A stretch of DNA of 64,000 nucleotides from Gaetbulibacter sp. S0825 (GTDB lineage: Bacteria > Bacteroidota > Bacteroidia > Flavobacteriales > Flavobacteriaceae), in contig NZ_JAATJT010000003.1 in NCBI RefSeq assembly GCF_011777505.1, positions 434,001 to 498,000 on the forward strand, written 5' to 3'. How positions within the stretch are numbered: position 1 is the first letter of the stretch; each line of letters opens with the position of its first letter. This document shows, piece after piece, positions 43,516 through 52,594 of this stretch. The translations under genes and the position numbers were made by a program. The notes beneath the pieces were generated by a model. It did not search any database. It saw nothing but the letters and a program-made list of their open reading frames with translations, and was not told the origin of the DNA.

Positions 43516-44616
43516 TTAGTAGGCATTTAAAAGTTCTATTATTGTTTGCACATCTTGGTTTGTCATTGTTGGGTACAAAGGCAAACTTACAACTGTTTTA
43601 TGGATTTTCTCTGTAATAGGAAAACTCAAATATGAAAATTCTTCTAATGCTTTTTGTTTGTGGGGCGGAATTGGGTAATGGATTATTGTCTCTACTCCAT
43701 TTCTATTTAAATAATCTACAAAAGCATCCCTATCTTTTACTCTCACCACAAATTGATGAAACACATGATTTCCTTTTTCTGATAAACTAGGTAATAATAT
43801 TTTAAGAGAAGTTATTCCTAAGGTATATTGTTTTGCTATTTCTATTCTACGTTTATTATCCGAGTCAAGAAAAGGTAATTTAATATTCAAGAACATGGCT
43901 TGAATTTCATCCAATCTAGAATTGAAACCTTTAACTTCATTTACATATTTTGAATCAGTTCCATAATTACTCAATTTGCGAATCATGTTCGCTAACTCTT
44001 TATTATTAGTAGTAACACAGCCTCCATCACCTAATGCTCCTAGATTCTTACTTGGGTAGAAACTAAACCCAGCTGCATCACCAAAATTTCCTGCTTTTAT
44101 TCCTTCACCATTAACTGCTCCATGTGCTTGAGCAGTATCCTCTATTGACAACAAATTATGCTTAATTGATATTTTTTTTATTGCCTCAACATCTGCAAGC
44201 TGACCATATAAATGGACCACCATTATTGCTCTAGTTTTCCATGTGATGGCATCCTCAATTTTAGTAGGAGAAATATTAAAAGACTTCTCATCTGGCTCTA
44301 CCAATACTGGATTTAATCCAGAATGAATAATAGCCAATATAGATGCTATATAAGTGTTTGCAGGAACAATTACTTCATCACCTTTTTGTAATAAACCAAG
44401 CTCTATATACGCTTTAAAAATTATTGTTAATGCGTCTAAACCATTTGCAGTACCAATACAAAATTTAGTGCCACAATAATTTGCGAAATTAGTTTCAAAA
44501 GCATCTACCTCATCGCCTAAAATATATCTTCCTGAAGCTAAAAATTTAACGTAAGCTGCTCTAAATTCCTTATCAAATCGCACATTAACACTATGCAAAT
44601 CCATAAAACATATCAT
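43516..44616 (-). CDS. fdtB: DegT/DnrJ/EryC1 sugar aminotransferase, FdtB-like
   Basis: The 366-residue PLP enzyme begins [18 protein letters not shown], as FdtB does. It has EDTAQAHGA with the PLP Asp, and [15 protein letters not shown] with the Schiff-base Lys. It would aminate the 3-keto sugar made by FdtA to a 3-amino-3,6-dideoxyhexose. The start overlaps the upstream acyltransferase stop in ATGA, which supports 44616 over an internal ATG at 44604. Confidence 0.9.
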   Translation of the reverse strand: MICFMDLHSVNVRFDKEFRAAYVKFLASGRYILGDEVDAFETNFANYCGTKFCIGTANGLDALTIIFKAYIELGLLQKGDEVIVPANTYIASILAIIHSGLNPVLVEPDEKSFNISPTKIEDAITWKTRAIMVVHLYGQLADVEAIKKISIKHNLLSIEDTAQAHGAVNGEGIKAGNFGDAAGFSFYPSKNLGALGDGGCVTTNNKELANMIRKLSNYGTDSKYVNEVKGFNSRLDEIQAMFLNIKLPFLDSDNKRRIEIAKQYTLGITSLKILLPSLSEKGNHVFHQFVVRVKDRDAFVDYLNRNGVETIIHYPIPPHKQKALEEFSYLSFPITEKIHKTVVSLPLYPTMTNQDVQTIIELLNAY

Positions 44617-45599
44617 ATAAAAACTGAATTAAGTTCTACATAATTTTTCGTGTCTACTTTATAAAACTCATGCACAATAGTTCTAGCACCAAAAGATTCT
44701 TTCCATGACAATAAGCCTTCATTAATTTGCTTTCCTTGATTGATATTGGAAATGCCAAAATCAAAATACTTCTTGGTTTTAAAAACATCATTTATTAGAT
44801 GGTGAAAAAGCACATCTAAACTTCCAAGTTTTTGTTTATCATCGTTAGCCGAAATATACTGCACGTGTGCTACATGTTTTGTGTCAAATATCGTAGCTCC
44901 AGCGACGACTTCGCCATCACTAAAAACATTAAATTGCCTAATTTGCTTTAGAAATTTAGATTTAAGAAAGGTGATTTCCTCTAGTGAATGTACTGGATTT
45001 GTTAGATGTCTTTTTTTAAGATTTGGAATTAAAATTTCATTCCAAAAGTCTTCAAAATTATTTATTTCTCGAATCTCCAAATTGTGAGACTTAGCTTTCT
45101 TTAAACCTCTTTTTCTGTTTGAAGACTGAATTGATAATTTATATTTAGCATCAATAACAGAGGTTATATCTCTTCGGGTTAATTTGGCTTTAGTCTTAAA
45201 AAGCAAATAATTCATTTCATCACTAGGCAACGTGTTATAGATTTTTGGCAGAAGTTTTATATGAAGCTGGCTAATCGCTTTATTATGAAGAAATTTTAAA
45301 AGTTCCTTATAAACCAGTAATACATCTTTAAAAGCTATTTCATCACTAAGAATGAGCCCTCCATAAGTTAATCCTTGATGTGAATACACATTCTCTTTGT
45401 CTTTATTGGCTGGGAAAATTGCAATTAGCACTTCATCTTTAAAAACCAATAATGAAAAATCATGAAATCTATCATTATGGTACTCAATAAAATCACGGTA
45501 AAATAAAAAAGTAGCATTTTTTGATTTAGAAACAAAATTATTCCATTCATCAAAATATTTTGAAGTGTACTTTAAACAATTATAAACACTATTACTCAT
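44613..45599 (-). CDS. FemAB/GNAT-like acyltransferase
   Basis: The 328-residue protein has the double-GNAT layout of the FemAB/Acetyltransf_6 group, with [19 protein letters not shown] in the middle and [18 protein letters not shown] and [10 protein letters not shown] later. Next to FdtA and FdtB the natural idea is N-acylation of the 3-amino sugar, in place of the LbH-type FdtC that is missing here. This substrate is inference. Its stop is coupled to the FdtB start. Confidence 0.75.
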   Translation of the reverse strand: MSNSVYNCLKYTSKYFDEWNNFVSKSKNATFLFYRDFIEYHNDRFHDFSLLVFKDEVLIAIFPANKDKENVYSHQGLTYGGLILSDEIAFKDVLLVYKELLKFLHNKAISQLHIKLLPKIYNTLPSDEMNYLLFKTKAKLTRRDITSVIDAKYKLSIQSSNRKRGLKKAKSHNLEIREINNFEDFWNEILIPNLKKRHLTNPVHSLEEITFLKSKFLKQIRQFNVFSDGEVVAGATIFDTKHVAHVQYISANDDKQKLGSLDVLFHHLINDVFKTKKYFDFGISNINQGKQINEGLLSWKESFGARTIVHEFYKVDTKNYVELNSVFI

Positions 45600-45644
45600 A
45601 CTATACTTTCGTAAACAAGTTCATATTTAGATAACAGTTTTTAA

Positions 45645-46238
45645 TTATCTAATAGAGTTCATATATCCCTTATTTGAATACTCAATAAGTTCTTTATCCC
45701 CTTTACTATTCCCAAACGAAATTAATTTATATGATTCTCTATTGGGAAATTTATTTAAAATTCTCAGCACTTTTTCTTTTCCTTTACAATTTTTTGAAAG
45801 GAAACACCCTGTTAAAAATCCATCCTTATCAACTTCAATTTGTGTGGCAACAACATCATCAATTCCATTTTTAACTGCCCATGGTTTAATCCAATTCTCA
45901 ATTGAAGCACTAACAATTATTATTTCATGATTGGGTTTTTTAAACGAATTAATCGTTTGTAAGGCTTCTTGACGTAAAAATAGGTCAATTTTACTAGAAA
46001 AACTTCTACTTTTTAAATTAAACTCATTGATTGATAGTCCTTTAAAAAAACGGTAAAACACCTTCTCTTTTGCACCATCTACAGTAATAATTCTCAATTT
46101 AGCAGCAAGCCATAAAAAGGCTAAATATGGTAAATTCAAAAAGAAAATAGTAGTGCCTTTACAAAATTTAATAAACTCAATAAAGGAATCCTTTTTTGTG
46201 AGTGTACCATCAAAATCAAAAGCAACAATCGTTTTCAA
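45645..46238 (-). CDS. HAD-IB family phosphatase
   Basis: The 197-residue protein has motif I FDFDGTLTKKD, motif II IIVSASIENWIKPW and motif IV SFGNSKGDKELI. It starts at TTG 46238; no ATG is in frame after the upstream stop. It lies seven bases after the GT-C gene, itself four bases from the UbiA gene. This suggests removal of the 5-phosphate from polyprenyl-phosphoribose-phosphate, as a HAD is often next to or fused with such UbiA enzymes. Confidence 0.85.
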   Translation of the reverse strand: MKTIVAFDFDGTLTKKDSFIEFIKFCKGTTIFFLNLPYLAFLWLAAKLRIITVDGAKEKVFYRFFKGLSINEFNLKSRSFSSKIDLFLRQEALQTINSFKKPNHEIIIVSASIENWIKPWAVKNGIDDVVATQIEVDKDGFLTGCFLSKNCKGKEKVLRILNKFPNRESYKLISFGNSKGDKELIEYSNKGYMNSIR

Positions 46239-46245
46239 AGTTATA

Positions 46246-48012
46246 CTAATTTGAGTTTGGTTTTAAAATATCAAAATAATCATTACTCCACACTACGACA
46301 TAGTGATTCCTCTTAAGGAAAGCATTCATGGCTTTTACTCTACCTCTTTTATAAAGATAATTTTCTTCCTTGGTTTCATCCATATAGTCTTTTATTGGCT
46401 CAGAAAAGCCTCCTATGGTTTCAAATTTTTGCTGTACTACAAGAGGTAGCGCGTCAATTTCACTCTCAGCTTGCATTAGTTTTCTTTCAAATGTATAGCT
46501 ATCATATACCCAAACCCAAGAATTTCCCATATAGGGCTTTGTTTTTGTTAAGTAGTTTATCATTGGGATATTATCAAAAGCCAAAAGGTAATCATCCTCT
46601 TGAACAAAATCTTGCAATTCACCTAATAAATCATTGATAATAGTTGCCCTTTTATGTGTTGTGTAGGTGTTGGCCAAATTACTGTTTATTATATGCACTT
46701 TATTTAATCTGCTACCATAATCAAAATAACTAGTGTTACTCATTTTATAAATCTTGGTAATAAAAAAAGCCAGAATAAAAACAGCAATAACTTGTTTAAT
46801 TACATTATGATTGATAGAAATATTACTTAACGAATTAAAGCTCTTCAAGCTAAATTCGATATCATTAATATTCAATATATACCAGAAGAAAAATGGTAGT
46901 GAAAACCATAAACTCACATAGCCTGCATTATGTATGCCACCATCGCTGCCAAATGGCAAAAACACCATAAACAGCAGCGATAGTAATGCCAATAACCTTA
47001 TTTGAATATCTACTGTCTTAGAAAGTATAGTCGCCAAAGTACCAAAGAGTCCACAGGCATACATTATATTTATATTTTGAGAATAAATTAAATAAGAAAA
47101 AGCTGTAAGTGTTACTAAAAGCAAACCATATTTTAATACGATACTTTTATTTTTATAACTATTAATAGCACCATATACTCCAAAAATAACGACCAATTTT
47201 AAGGCTGTTAATAAAACCCCTGCATATTCTGATTTATACACTTTAAATAACCTAAAAATGTTATGGTTACTATCTTGTTCACCTCCTTTATCAATAATAC
47301 CTAGAACAGCATTTTTAAATATATCAAGATGACCAAACGCTAACAATGCAAAATAACTTATTACAAAACCCAATATTGCACCAAAAGAATAATACAGCAT
47401 ATTATTTATGCATGTTTTTAAACTTTTATCATGACTATCCAGTAAATACTGAGCAGGAAAAACTAAGATGAAACTAAATAATGTAATATTTGGAAGTCTT
47501 GCAAAAATATTAGCAGCTGTAACTAATCCTGCAAAAAATATTAGCAACCAATTATTTTTTCTCAATCCTGATGATAACAACCAAATAACAATTACCGCTA
47601 GAAGACTAGATAGATGATTATAGTAAAATGCCAATAACGCAAAGTCATTAATAAAAAAAATCATTACTAAGCCTAAAAGGACTATTTCCTTTTTAATAAA
47701 TGACTTTAAAACTTTATAAGAAATTATAAAAGTCCCCAGGTTGATTATAAGTGCCAATATTCTAAAAGAGACTATGCCGCCATTAGGGAATATTTTATAC
47801 CAAGTACCTCCAATGATTCCTGTGAGCCAAAAAACAAAATTATATTCGACTGTTTCCGGATTATCAAAAATTTGCTGGTAAAAAGAAAGATACCAACCTT
47901 CGTCACAAACATCAAAACCTTGAAAAGATAACAAGGCGAAAACACAAAATAAAAGCCCCAGTATTAATGGAACATTTTTAAAAATTTTGATGTTTTCTAG
48001 ATAATTACTCAT
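46246..48012 (-). CDS. GT-C-like integral membrane glycosyltransferase
   Basis: The 588-residue protein has about 11-12 membrane helices. The first periplasmic loop carries FDVCDEGWYLSFYQQ, an acidic motif where GT-C enzymes keep their catalytic acidic residue. The C-terminal ~150 residues are soluble and periplasmic. It would use a polyprenyl-phosphate sugar donor, and its placement between a UbiA phosphoribosyltransferase-like gene and a HAD phosphatase gene suggests the donor is a polyprenyl-phospho-pentose. It is not recognisable as ArnT or a known protein O-mannosyltransferase. Confidence 0.72.
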   Translation of the reverse strand: MSNYLENIKIFKNVPLILGLLFCVFALLSFQGFDVCDEGWYLSFYQQIFDNPETVEYNFVFWLTGIIGGTWYKIFPNGGIVSFRILALIINLGTFIISYKVLKSFIKKEIVLLGLVMIFFINDFALLAFYYNHLSSLLAVIVIWLLSSGLRKNNWLLIFFAGLVTAANIFARLPNITLFSFILVFPAQYLLDSHDKSLKTCINNMLYYSFGAILGFVISYFALLAFGHLDIFKNAVLGIIDKGGEQDSNHNIFRLFKVYKSEYAGVLLTALKLVVIFGVYGAINSYKNKSIVLKYGLLLVTLTAFSYLIYSQNINIMYACGLFGTLATILSKTVDIQIRLLALLSLLFMVFLPFGSDGGIHNAGYVSLWFSLPFFFWYILNINDIEFSLKSFNSLSNISINHNVIKQVIAVFILAFFITKIYKMSNTSYFDYGSRLNKVHIINSNLANTYTTHKRATIINDLLGELQDFVQEDDYLLAFDNIPMINYLTKTKPYMGNSWVWVYDSYTFERKLMQAESEIDALPLVVQQKFETIGGFSEPIKDYMDETKEENYLYKRGRVKAMNAFLKRNHYVVVWSNDYFDILKPNSN

Positions 48013-48016
48013 TCAA

Positions 48017-48859
48017 TTAAAAATAAATAAAAAAACAAAAGCATAAAATCCATCCTAAAACTATCAATTGCATGACATTATCGCTCCATAAAATTTTAGT
48101 TGGATTAGCAGAGTTTAATCTTCTCAAAATTAGATTAAAATACCTTATCATTCCGGCAATTACAAAAATAGCTGTAATAAAAATATAGTCACTCCCATAA
48201 TTATTAATGGCATTTTTTGAAAAACTATAAATTATATACAAGATTATTAGAAGTGTAGCAATTCCATACAAAAACTTGTCAATTATCTTAATATTATAAT
48301 ATTCAATATTTTCTCTAACCAAAATATTTGTATCATTAAAAAACAATACTTCATCGCGTCTTTTACCTAATGTAAGGAATATGGCTAATAGAAAAACCAT
48401 AATTAATATCCAATAGGTTAACGGTGTTTCTGTTGCAACTCCTCCAGCCAAAACCCGAAGCACGAAACCAAAACTTATCATTAGTATATCTAAAACAATA
48501 ATTTTTTTTAACCCGAATGTGTAACCAATATTTAGAATAAAATATAGAACTAAAACGAAAACAAATTCTTTATTTATAAGAAAAGACCCTAGGATTATTC
48601 CAAAAAGAAAAAATGAAATTGCTATTCTTTTTGCAAAAGCTTTGGTTATTGTACCTTTTGCTAATGGCCTGTTTTTTTTATCAATATGATTTTTATCGAA
48701 ATCAACATCAACAATATCATTAAAACAATAAACAGCGCTTGATATAAGTGAAAAGGAAATAAATGCCAATAAACCTAATAATATTGTATCAAAATAATAG
48801 AATTGCTTATTAAAAAACATTGGTAAAAAAACAAATGTGTTTTTTATCCAATGTTGCAC
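48017..48859 (-). CDS. UbiA family prenyltransferase, decaprenyl-phosphate phosphoribosyltransferase-like
   Basis: From GTG 48859 the protein has 280 residues and about nine membrane helices. The first Asp motif is CFNDIVDVDFDKNHIDKKNR and HWIKNTFVFLPMFF precedes it. This pattern is closer to decaprenyl-phosphate phosphoribosyltransferases (Mycobacterium Rv3806c) than to UbiA or MenA. The conserved opening FFQTIRVQHWIKN extends upstream of the GTG in the same frame, with no ATG before the stop. The true start may be a rare ATT at 48892. A TACTTTTG -7 box (48924-48931) lies upstream. Confidence 0.8.
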   Translation of the reverse strand: MQHWIKNTFVFLPMFFNKQFYYFDTILLGLLAFISFSLISSAVYCFNDIVDVDFDKNHIDKKNRPLAKGTITKAFAKRIAISFFLFGIILGSFLINKEFVFVLVLYFILNIGYTFGLKKIIVLDILMISFGFVLRVLAGGVATETPLTYWILIMVFLLAIFLTLGKRRDEVLFFNDTNILVRENIEYYNIKIIDKFLYGIATLLIILYIIYSFSKNAINNYGSDYIFITAIFVIAGMIRYFNLILRRLNSANPTKILWSDNVMQLIVLGWILCFCFFIYF

Positions 48860-48923
48860 TCTAATAGTTTGAAAAAAATCTTTAGGTTTAATATCTAGGT
48901 GCGTTTTTCTTATAATATACCAA

Positions 48924-48931
48924 CAAAAGTA
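48924..48931 (-). promoter_or_regulatory. Bacteroidota -7 box (TACTTTTG) upstream of the UbiA-family gene
   Basis: The minus-strand octamer TACTTTTG matches TAnnTTTG. It would start transcription around 48918, so translation must begin downstream of that, limiting how far the UbiA frame can be extended. Confidence 0.45.
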
Positions 48932-48952
48932 TTTATTTAATTGAAAAAGGCC

Positions 48953-49180
48953 CTATTTCTTGATAAACAAATAATAGAAGTTGATACAAATAATTGCTGA
49001 ATTCGTTATTACAATCGGCCAAGACGTACTTAACATGAAACCGTAAACAACGAATAAGCCACAACCTACAGAGTTAATTATACGAAGGTTTTTCACATCC
49101 TTCATTATAAACGACACCAACAATGCAAACATAGCTGCATATCCAACCCAATCGGTTAAAGAAATTCCTAAAATATCCAT
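48953..49180 (-). CDS. Small membrane protein, YgjV-like
   Basis: The 75-residue protein has three short membrane helices (about 8-25, 33-50, 54-72), with MDILGISLTDWVGYAAMFALL and NLRIINSVGCGLFVVYGFML. The pattern resembles the YgjV/half-PQ-loop group. It is unlikely to be an enzyme despite similar proteins being labelled uroporphyrinogen decarboxylase in databases. It follows typA without a gap. Confidence 0.6.
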   Translation of the reverse strand: MDILGISLTDWVGYAAMFALLVSFIMKDVKNLRIINSVGCGLFVVYGFMLSTSWPIVITNSAIICINFYYLFIKK

Positions 49181-50980
49181 TTAGATACTTTTATTACGCT
49201 TTCTATCAACTTCTTTTAATAACACTTTACGTAAACGCAAATGATTTGGCGTAACCTCAACATACTCATCTTTTTGAATATATTCCAATGCTTCTTCTAA
49301 TGAAAATTTAATAGCAGGAACAATTTTTGCCTTATCATCAGCACCAGAAGAACGAACGTTACTTAACTTTTTTGTTTTAGTAACATTTACAGTCATATCA
49401 TCGCCACGAGAGTTTTCACCAATAACCTGACCTTCATAAATATCTTCGCCTGGATCTACAAAAAACCTACCTCTATCTTGTAATTTATCAATCGAATAAG
49501 GAATGGCTTGTCCTTTTTCCATAGATACCAAAGATCCGTTTTGGCGTTCAGGAATACCTCCTTTTATTGGCTGATATTCTTTAAAACGGTGAGCCATAAT
49601 GGCCTCACCTGCTGTAGCAGTTAATAACTGGTTACGTAAGCCTATAATACCTCTTGATGGCACCATAAATTCACACACCATTCGGTCGCCTTTTGCTTCC
49701 ATACTCAACATCTCTCCTTTACGCATGGTTACCATTTCTATCGCTTTTCCTGAAACAGATTCAGGTAAATCAATAGTCATTTCTTCTACAGGCTCACATT
49801 TTACACCATCAATTTCTTTAATAATAACTTGTGGCTGCCCAATTTGAAGCTCGTAACCTTCACGACGCATCGTTTCGATTAATACAGATAAATGCAAAAC
49901 ACCACGACCAAAAACAAGAAACTTATCGGCACTATCGGTTGCATTAACACGAAGCGCTAAATTCTTTTCAAGCTCTTTATCTAAGCGTTCTTTTATATGT
50001 CGAGATGTTACAAACTTACCATCTTTACCAAAAAATGGTGAATCGTTAATGGTAAATAACATACTCATAGTTGGCTCGTCAATAGCTATGGTTTTTAACC
50101 CTTCTGGGTTTTCTAAATCGGCAATAGTATCACCAATTTCGAATCCTTCTAATCCTACAATAGCACAAATATCACCCGTTTGAACTTCTTCAACTTTTAA
50201 ACGCCCTAGACCTTCAAAAGTGTGTAGCTCTTTTATTTTTGATTTCACAATACTTCCATCTCTTTTAACCAAAGAAATATTTTGACCAACTTTTAATTCG
50301 CCTCGTGTTAAACGTCCAATGGCAATTCGTCCAGTAAATGAAGAAAAATCTAAAGAAGTAATTAACATTTGTGTAGTTCCTTCTTCAATTTTTGGAGCAG
50401 GAATATGTTCAATAACCATATCTAATAATGGCTCTATATTATCAGTTTCGTTTTGCCAATCGTCACTCATCCAGTTGTTTTTAGCAGAACCATAAACTGT
50501 AGGGAAGTCTAGCTGCCACTCCTCTGCTCCAAGCTCAAACATTAAGTCAAACACTTTTTCGTGAACTTCATCAGGTGTACAGTTTTCTTTATCAACCTTA
50601 TTGACAACTACGCATGGCTTTAACCCTAAATCAATAGCTTTTTGCAATACAAAACGTGTTTGTGGCATTGGTCCTTCAAATGCATCTACTAATAACAACA
50701 CACCATCAGCCATATTAAGTACACGCTCTACTTCTCCTCCAAAATCGGCGTGACCAGGTGTATCAATAATATTAATTTTAGTGTCCTTGTAAACAACCGA
50801 TACATTTTTAGATGTAATGGTAATACCGCGTTCACGTTCTAAATCGTTATTATCAAGAATTAAATCTCCTGTATTTTCGTTTTCACGAAATAACTGACAA
50901 TGGTACATAATTTTATCTACCAAAGTAGTTTTACCGTGGTCTACGTGTGCAATAATTGCAATGTTTTTAATATTAGCCAT
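49181..50980 (-). CDS. typA: Ribosome-associated GTPase TypA/BipA
   Basis: The 599-residue translational GTPase has G1 AHVDHGKTT at 11-19, switch [14 protein letters not shown] and the G4 VNKVDK. Domains II, III, V and the unique C-terminal domain follow ([20 protein letters not shown]). TypA assists 50S assembly and stress translation. A TACCTTTG -7 box lies 23 bases upstream. Confidence 0.97.
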   Translation of the reverse strand: MANIKNIAIIAHVDHGKTTLVDKIMYHCQLFRENENTGDLILDNNDLERERGITITSKNVSVVYKDTKINIIDTPGHADFGGEVERVLNMADGVLLLVDAFEGPMPQTRFVLQKAIDLGLKPCVVVNKVDKENCTPDEVHEKVFDLMFELGAEEWQLDFPTVYGSAKNNWMSDDWQNETDNIEPLLDMVIEHIPAPKIEEGTTQMLITSLDFSSFTGRIAIGRLTRGELKVGQNISLVKRDGSIVKSKIKELHTFEGLGRLKVEEVQTGDICAIVGLEGFEIGDTIADLENPEGLKTIAIDEPTMSMLFTINDSPFFGKDGKFVTSRHIKERLDKELEKNLALRVNATDSADKFLVFGRGVLHLSVLIETMRREGYELQIGQPQVIIKEIDGVKCEPVEEMTIDLPESVSGKAIEMVTMRKGEMLSMEAKGDRMVCEFMVPSRGIIGLRNQLLTATAGEAIMAHRFKEYQPIKGGIPERQNGSLVSMEKGQAIPYSIDKLQDRGRFFVDPGEDIYEGQVIGENSRGDDMTVNVTKTKKLSNVRSSGADDKAKIVPAIKFSLEEALEYIQKDEYVEVTPNHLRLRKVLLKEVDRKRNKSI

Positions 50981-51003
50981 AATAGTGCCTTATTTTGCGC
51001 GTG

Positions 51004-51011
51004 CAAAGGTA
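51004..51011 (-). promoter_or_regulatory. Bacteroidota -7 box (TACCTTTG) upstream of typA
   Basis: The minus-strand octamer TACCTTTG matches TAnnTTTG exactly and ends 23 bases before the start at 50980. There is no obvious -33 element. Confidence 0.5.
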
Positions 51012-51131
51012 CTGTTTATTTTATAATATAGTTAAAAATATGTTATTATTAAATACTCCTATAATTTTAGAATATTAAGTACGTTAATCTAAATACCACT
51101 AACCTCTCTTTAAAATTTAAAAAATAGAATT

Positions 51132-51332
51132 ATGAAATTTTATAAGATTAATCACTATGTGTATTTTGTTAGTGTTGCTCTGTTTTGGTATACAGTATTA
51201 GAATTTATTACAACACTTTTTGTGCTTGATAATCAAACCAAACAAACTATATTATTTACAGGTCTTTTAGTAACTATAAATTTTTCGTTGATGTTTTGGA
51301 TTATAAGAAATTCTAGAAAGAAACGTATTTAA
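51132..51332 (+). CDS. Small two-helix membrane protein of unknown function
   Basis: The 66-residue protein has two hydrophobic segments (about 9-31 and 37-58) and a basic end (RNSRKKRI). I recognise no family. The start at 51132 follows the AT-rich gap after typA's promoter. kdsA follows after 33 bases, so the two may share a transcript. Confidence 0.55.
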   Translation: MKFYKINHYVYFVSVALFWYTVLEFITTLFVLDNQTKQTILFTGLLVTINFSLMFWIIRNSRKKRI

Positions 51333-51346
51333 TATGTAACTTTACA

Positions 51347-51363
51347 GCTTAAAATTTTTAAGC
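51347..51363. promoter_or_regulatory. Palindrome GCTTAAAA-T-TTTTAAGC directly before kdsA
   Basis: This perfect 8-base inverted repeat with a one-base centre ends two bases before the kdsA ATG at 51366. It spans the ribosome-landing region, so it could be an operator or a translation-limiting hairpin. TAACTTTA (51337-51344), one base off TAnnTTTG, lies just upstream. Confidence 0.4.
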
Positions 51364-51365
51364 CA

Positions 51366-52184
51366 ATGAATCTTCAAGATATTCCAAAAATAAAACATAC
51401 TAATTCAAACAATTTCTTTTTGTTAGCTGGCCCATGTGCCATTGAAGATGAAGATATGGCGATGCAAATTGCTGAAAAAGTAGTTGGCATTACTAACAAA
51501 TTAGAAATCCCTTTTATTTTTAAAGGTAGTTTTAAAAAAGCCAATAGAAGCCGCATTGATAGTTTTACAGGCATTGGAGATAAAAAAGCACTTGAAATAT
51601 TAAAAAAAGTGTCTAAAACATTTGATGTTCCAACAGTTACAGATATTCACGAAGTATCGGATGCAAACATGGCAGCACAATATGTTGATGTGTTACAGAT
51701 TCCAGCCTTTTTAGTTCGCCAAACTGATTTGGTAGTTGCGGCAGCTAAAACAGGTAAAGTTGTTAACTTGAAAAAAGGACAATTTATGAGTCCTGAAGCC
51801 ATGAAACATGCAGTGCAAAAAGTAAAAGATGCTGGGAACGACAAAGCGTGGATTACAGATAGAGGCACTATGTTTGGTTACCAAGACATGATTGTTGACT
51901 TTAGAGGTATTCCTACTATGCGTCAATATGCGCCAACCGTTTTAGATGTGACACACTCTTTACAACAACCTAATCAAAACATAGGTGTTACTGGAGGACG
52001 ACCAGACATGATTGAAACCATTGCCAGAGCTGGTATTGTAAACAATGTAGATGGTTTATTTATTGAAACCCATTTTGATCCAGCTAACGCCAAAAGTGAT
52101 GGCGCTAATATGCTACATTTAGATAATTTAGAGCAATTACTGACTAATTTGGTGGCTATTAGGAAAACCATAAATAGTTTATAA
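51366..52184 (+). CDS. kdsA: 3-deoxy-8-phosphooctulonate synthase
   Basis: The 272-residue protein has all KdsA blocks: LLAGPCAIEDEDMAMQIAE, FKGSFKKANRSRIDSFTG, LQIPAFLVRQTDLVVAAAKT, VTDIHE and the late DVTHSLQQP. It condenses phosphoenolpyruvate with arabinose 5-phosphate to Kdo 8-phosphate for LPS. The length matches the family. Its stop lies one base from that of the convergent DUF1801 gene. Confidence 0.96.
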   Translation: MNLQDIPKIKHTNSNNFFLLAGPCAIEDEDMAMQIAEKVVGITNKLEIPFIFKGSFKKANRSRIDSFTGIGDKKALEILKKVSKTFDVPTVTDIHEVSDANMAAQYVDVLQIPAFLVRQTDLVVAAAKTGKVVNLKKGQFMSPEAMKHAVQKVKDAGNDKAWITDRGTMFGYQDMIVDFRGIPTMRQYAPTVLDVTHSLQQPNQNIGVTGGRPDMIETIARAGIVNNVDGLFIETHFDPANAKSDGANMLHLDNLEQLLTNLVAIRKTINSL

Positions 52185-52185
52185 T

Positions 52186-52569
52186 TTAACTATCTAAAAG
52201 CCATGCTCTCTTCTTTTTTTTGGTTTGAATTGCTGCTACTTTAAGTAGCTCAACAAATAGTAGTTCATCTAAATCTTCAATAGTTCTAAGTTGAATTGAG
52301 CGTACTTGTTTACGGTTATTATCATTTCTTAGAATTGGAAATTCTTTTTCAAAAACGATTCCATGTACAAAAGCTACATCTACATAATCCTTACCTTTTA
52401 GAACATTGAGATATAGCATAGGCTTTTTACCAATATTATAAAAAGGAATGTTATAGCTACAACGTTCAATAACATCAGGCAAGGTTTTTAATATCACACT
52501 TCTTACATAAAGCATAATAGATTGATAAGGTTCATTTTGATTAAAAAAATAAGTGTCTACTGGCTTCAA
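52186..52569 (-). CDS. DUF1801 domain protein
   Basis: The 127-residue protein has the DUF1801 (YdhG-like) layout: SIMLYVRSVILKTLPDVIE at the start, CSYNIPFYNIGKKPMLYLN in the middle, and RSIQLRTIEDLD followed by a basic C-terminus. The family resembles iron-binding frataxin-like folds; the function is unknown. It is divergent from the transglutaminase gene, starts 25 bases apart. Confidence 0.8.
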   Translation of the reverse strand: MKPVDTYFFNQNEPYQSIMLYVRSVILKTLPDVIERCSYNIPFYNIGKKPMLYLNVLKGKDYVDVAFVHGIVFEKEFPILRNDNNRKQVRSIQLRTIEDLDELLFVELLKVAAIQTKKKKRAWLLDS

Positions 52570-52594
52570 TGTGATTTTTTGGTATATTTACTTT

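Noticed and set aside
51374-52171. Several minus-strand open frames in the kdsA region
   Set aside because: They are shadows of kdsA; the plus-strand frame has every KdsA motif.
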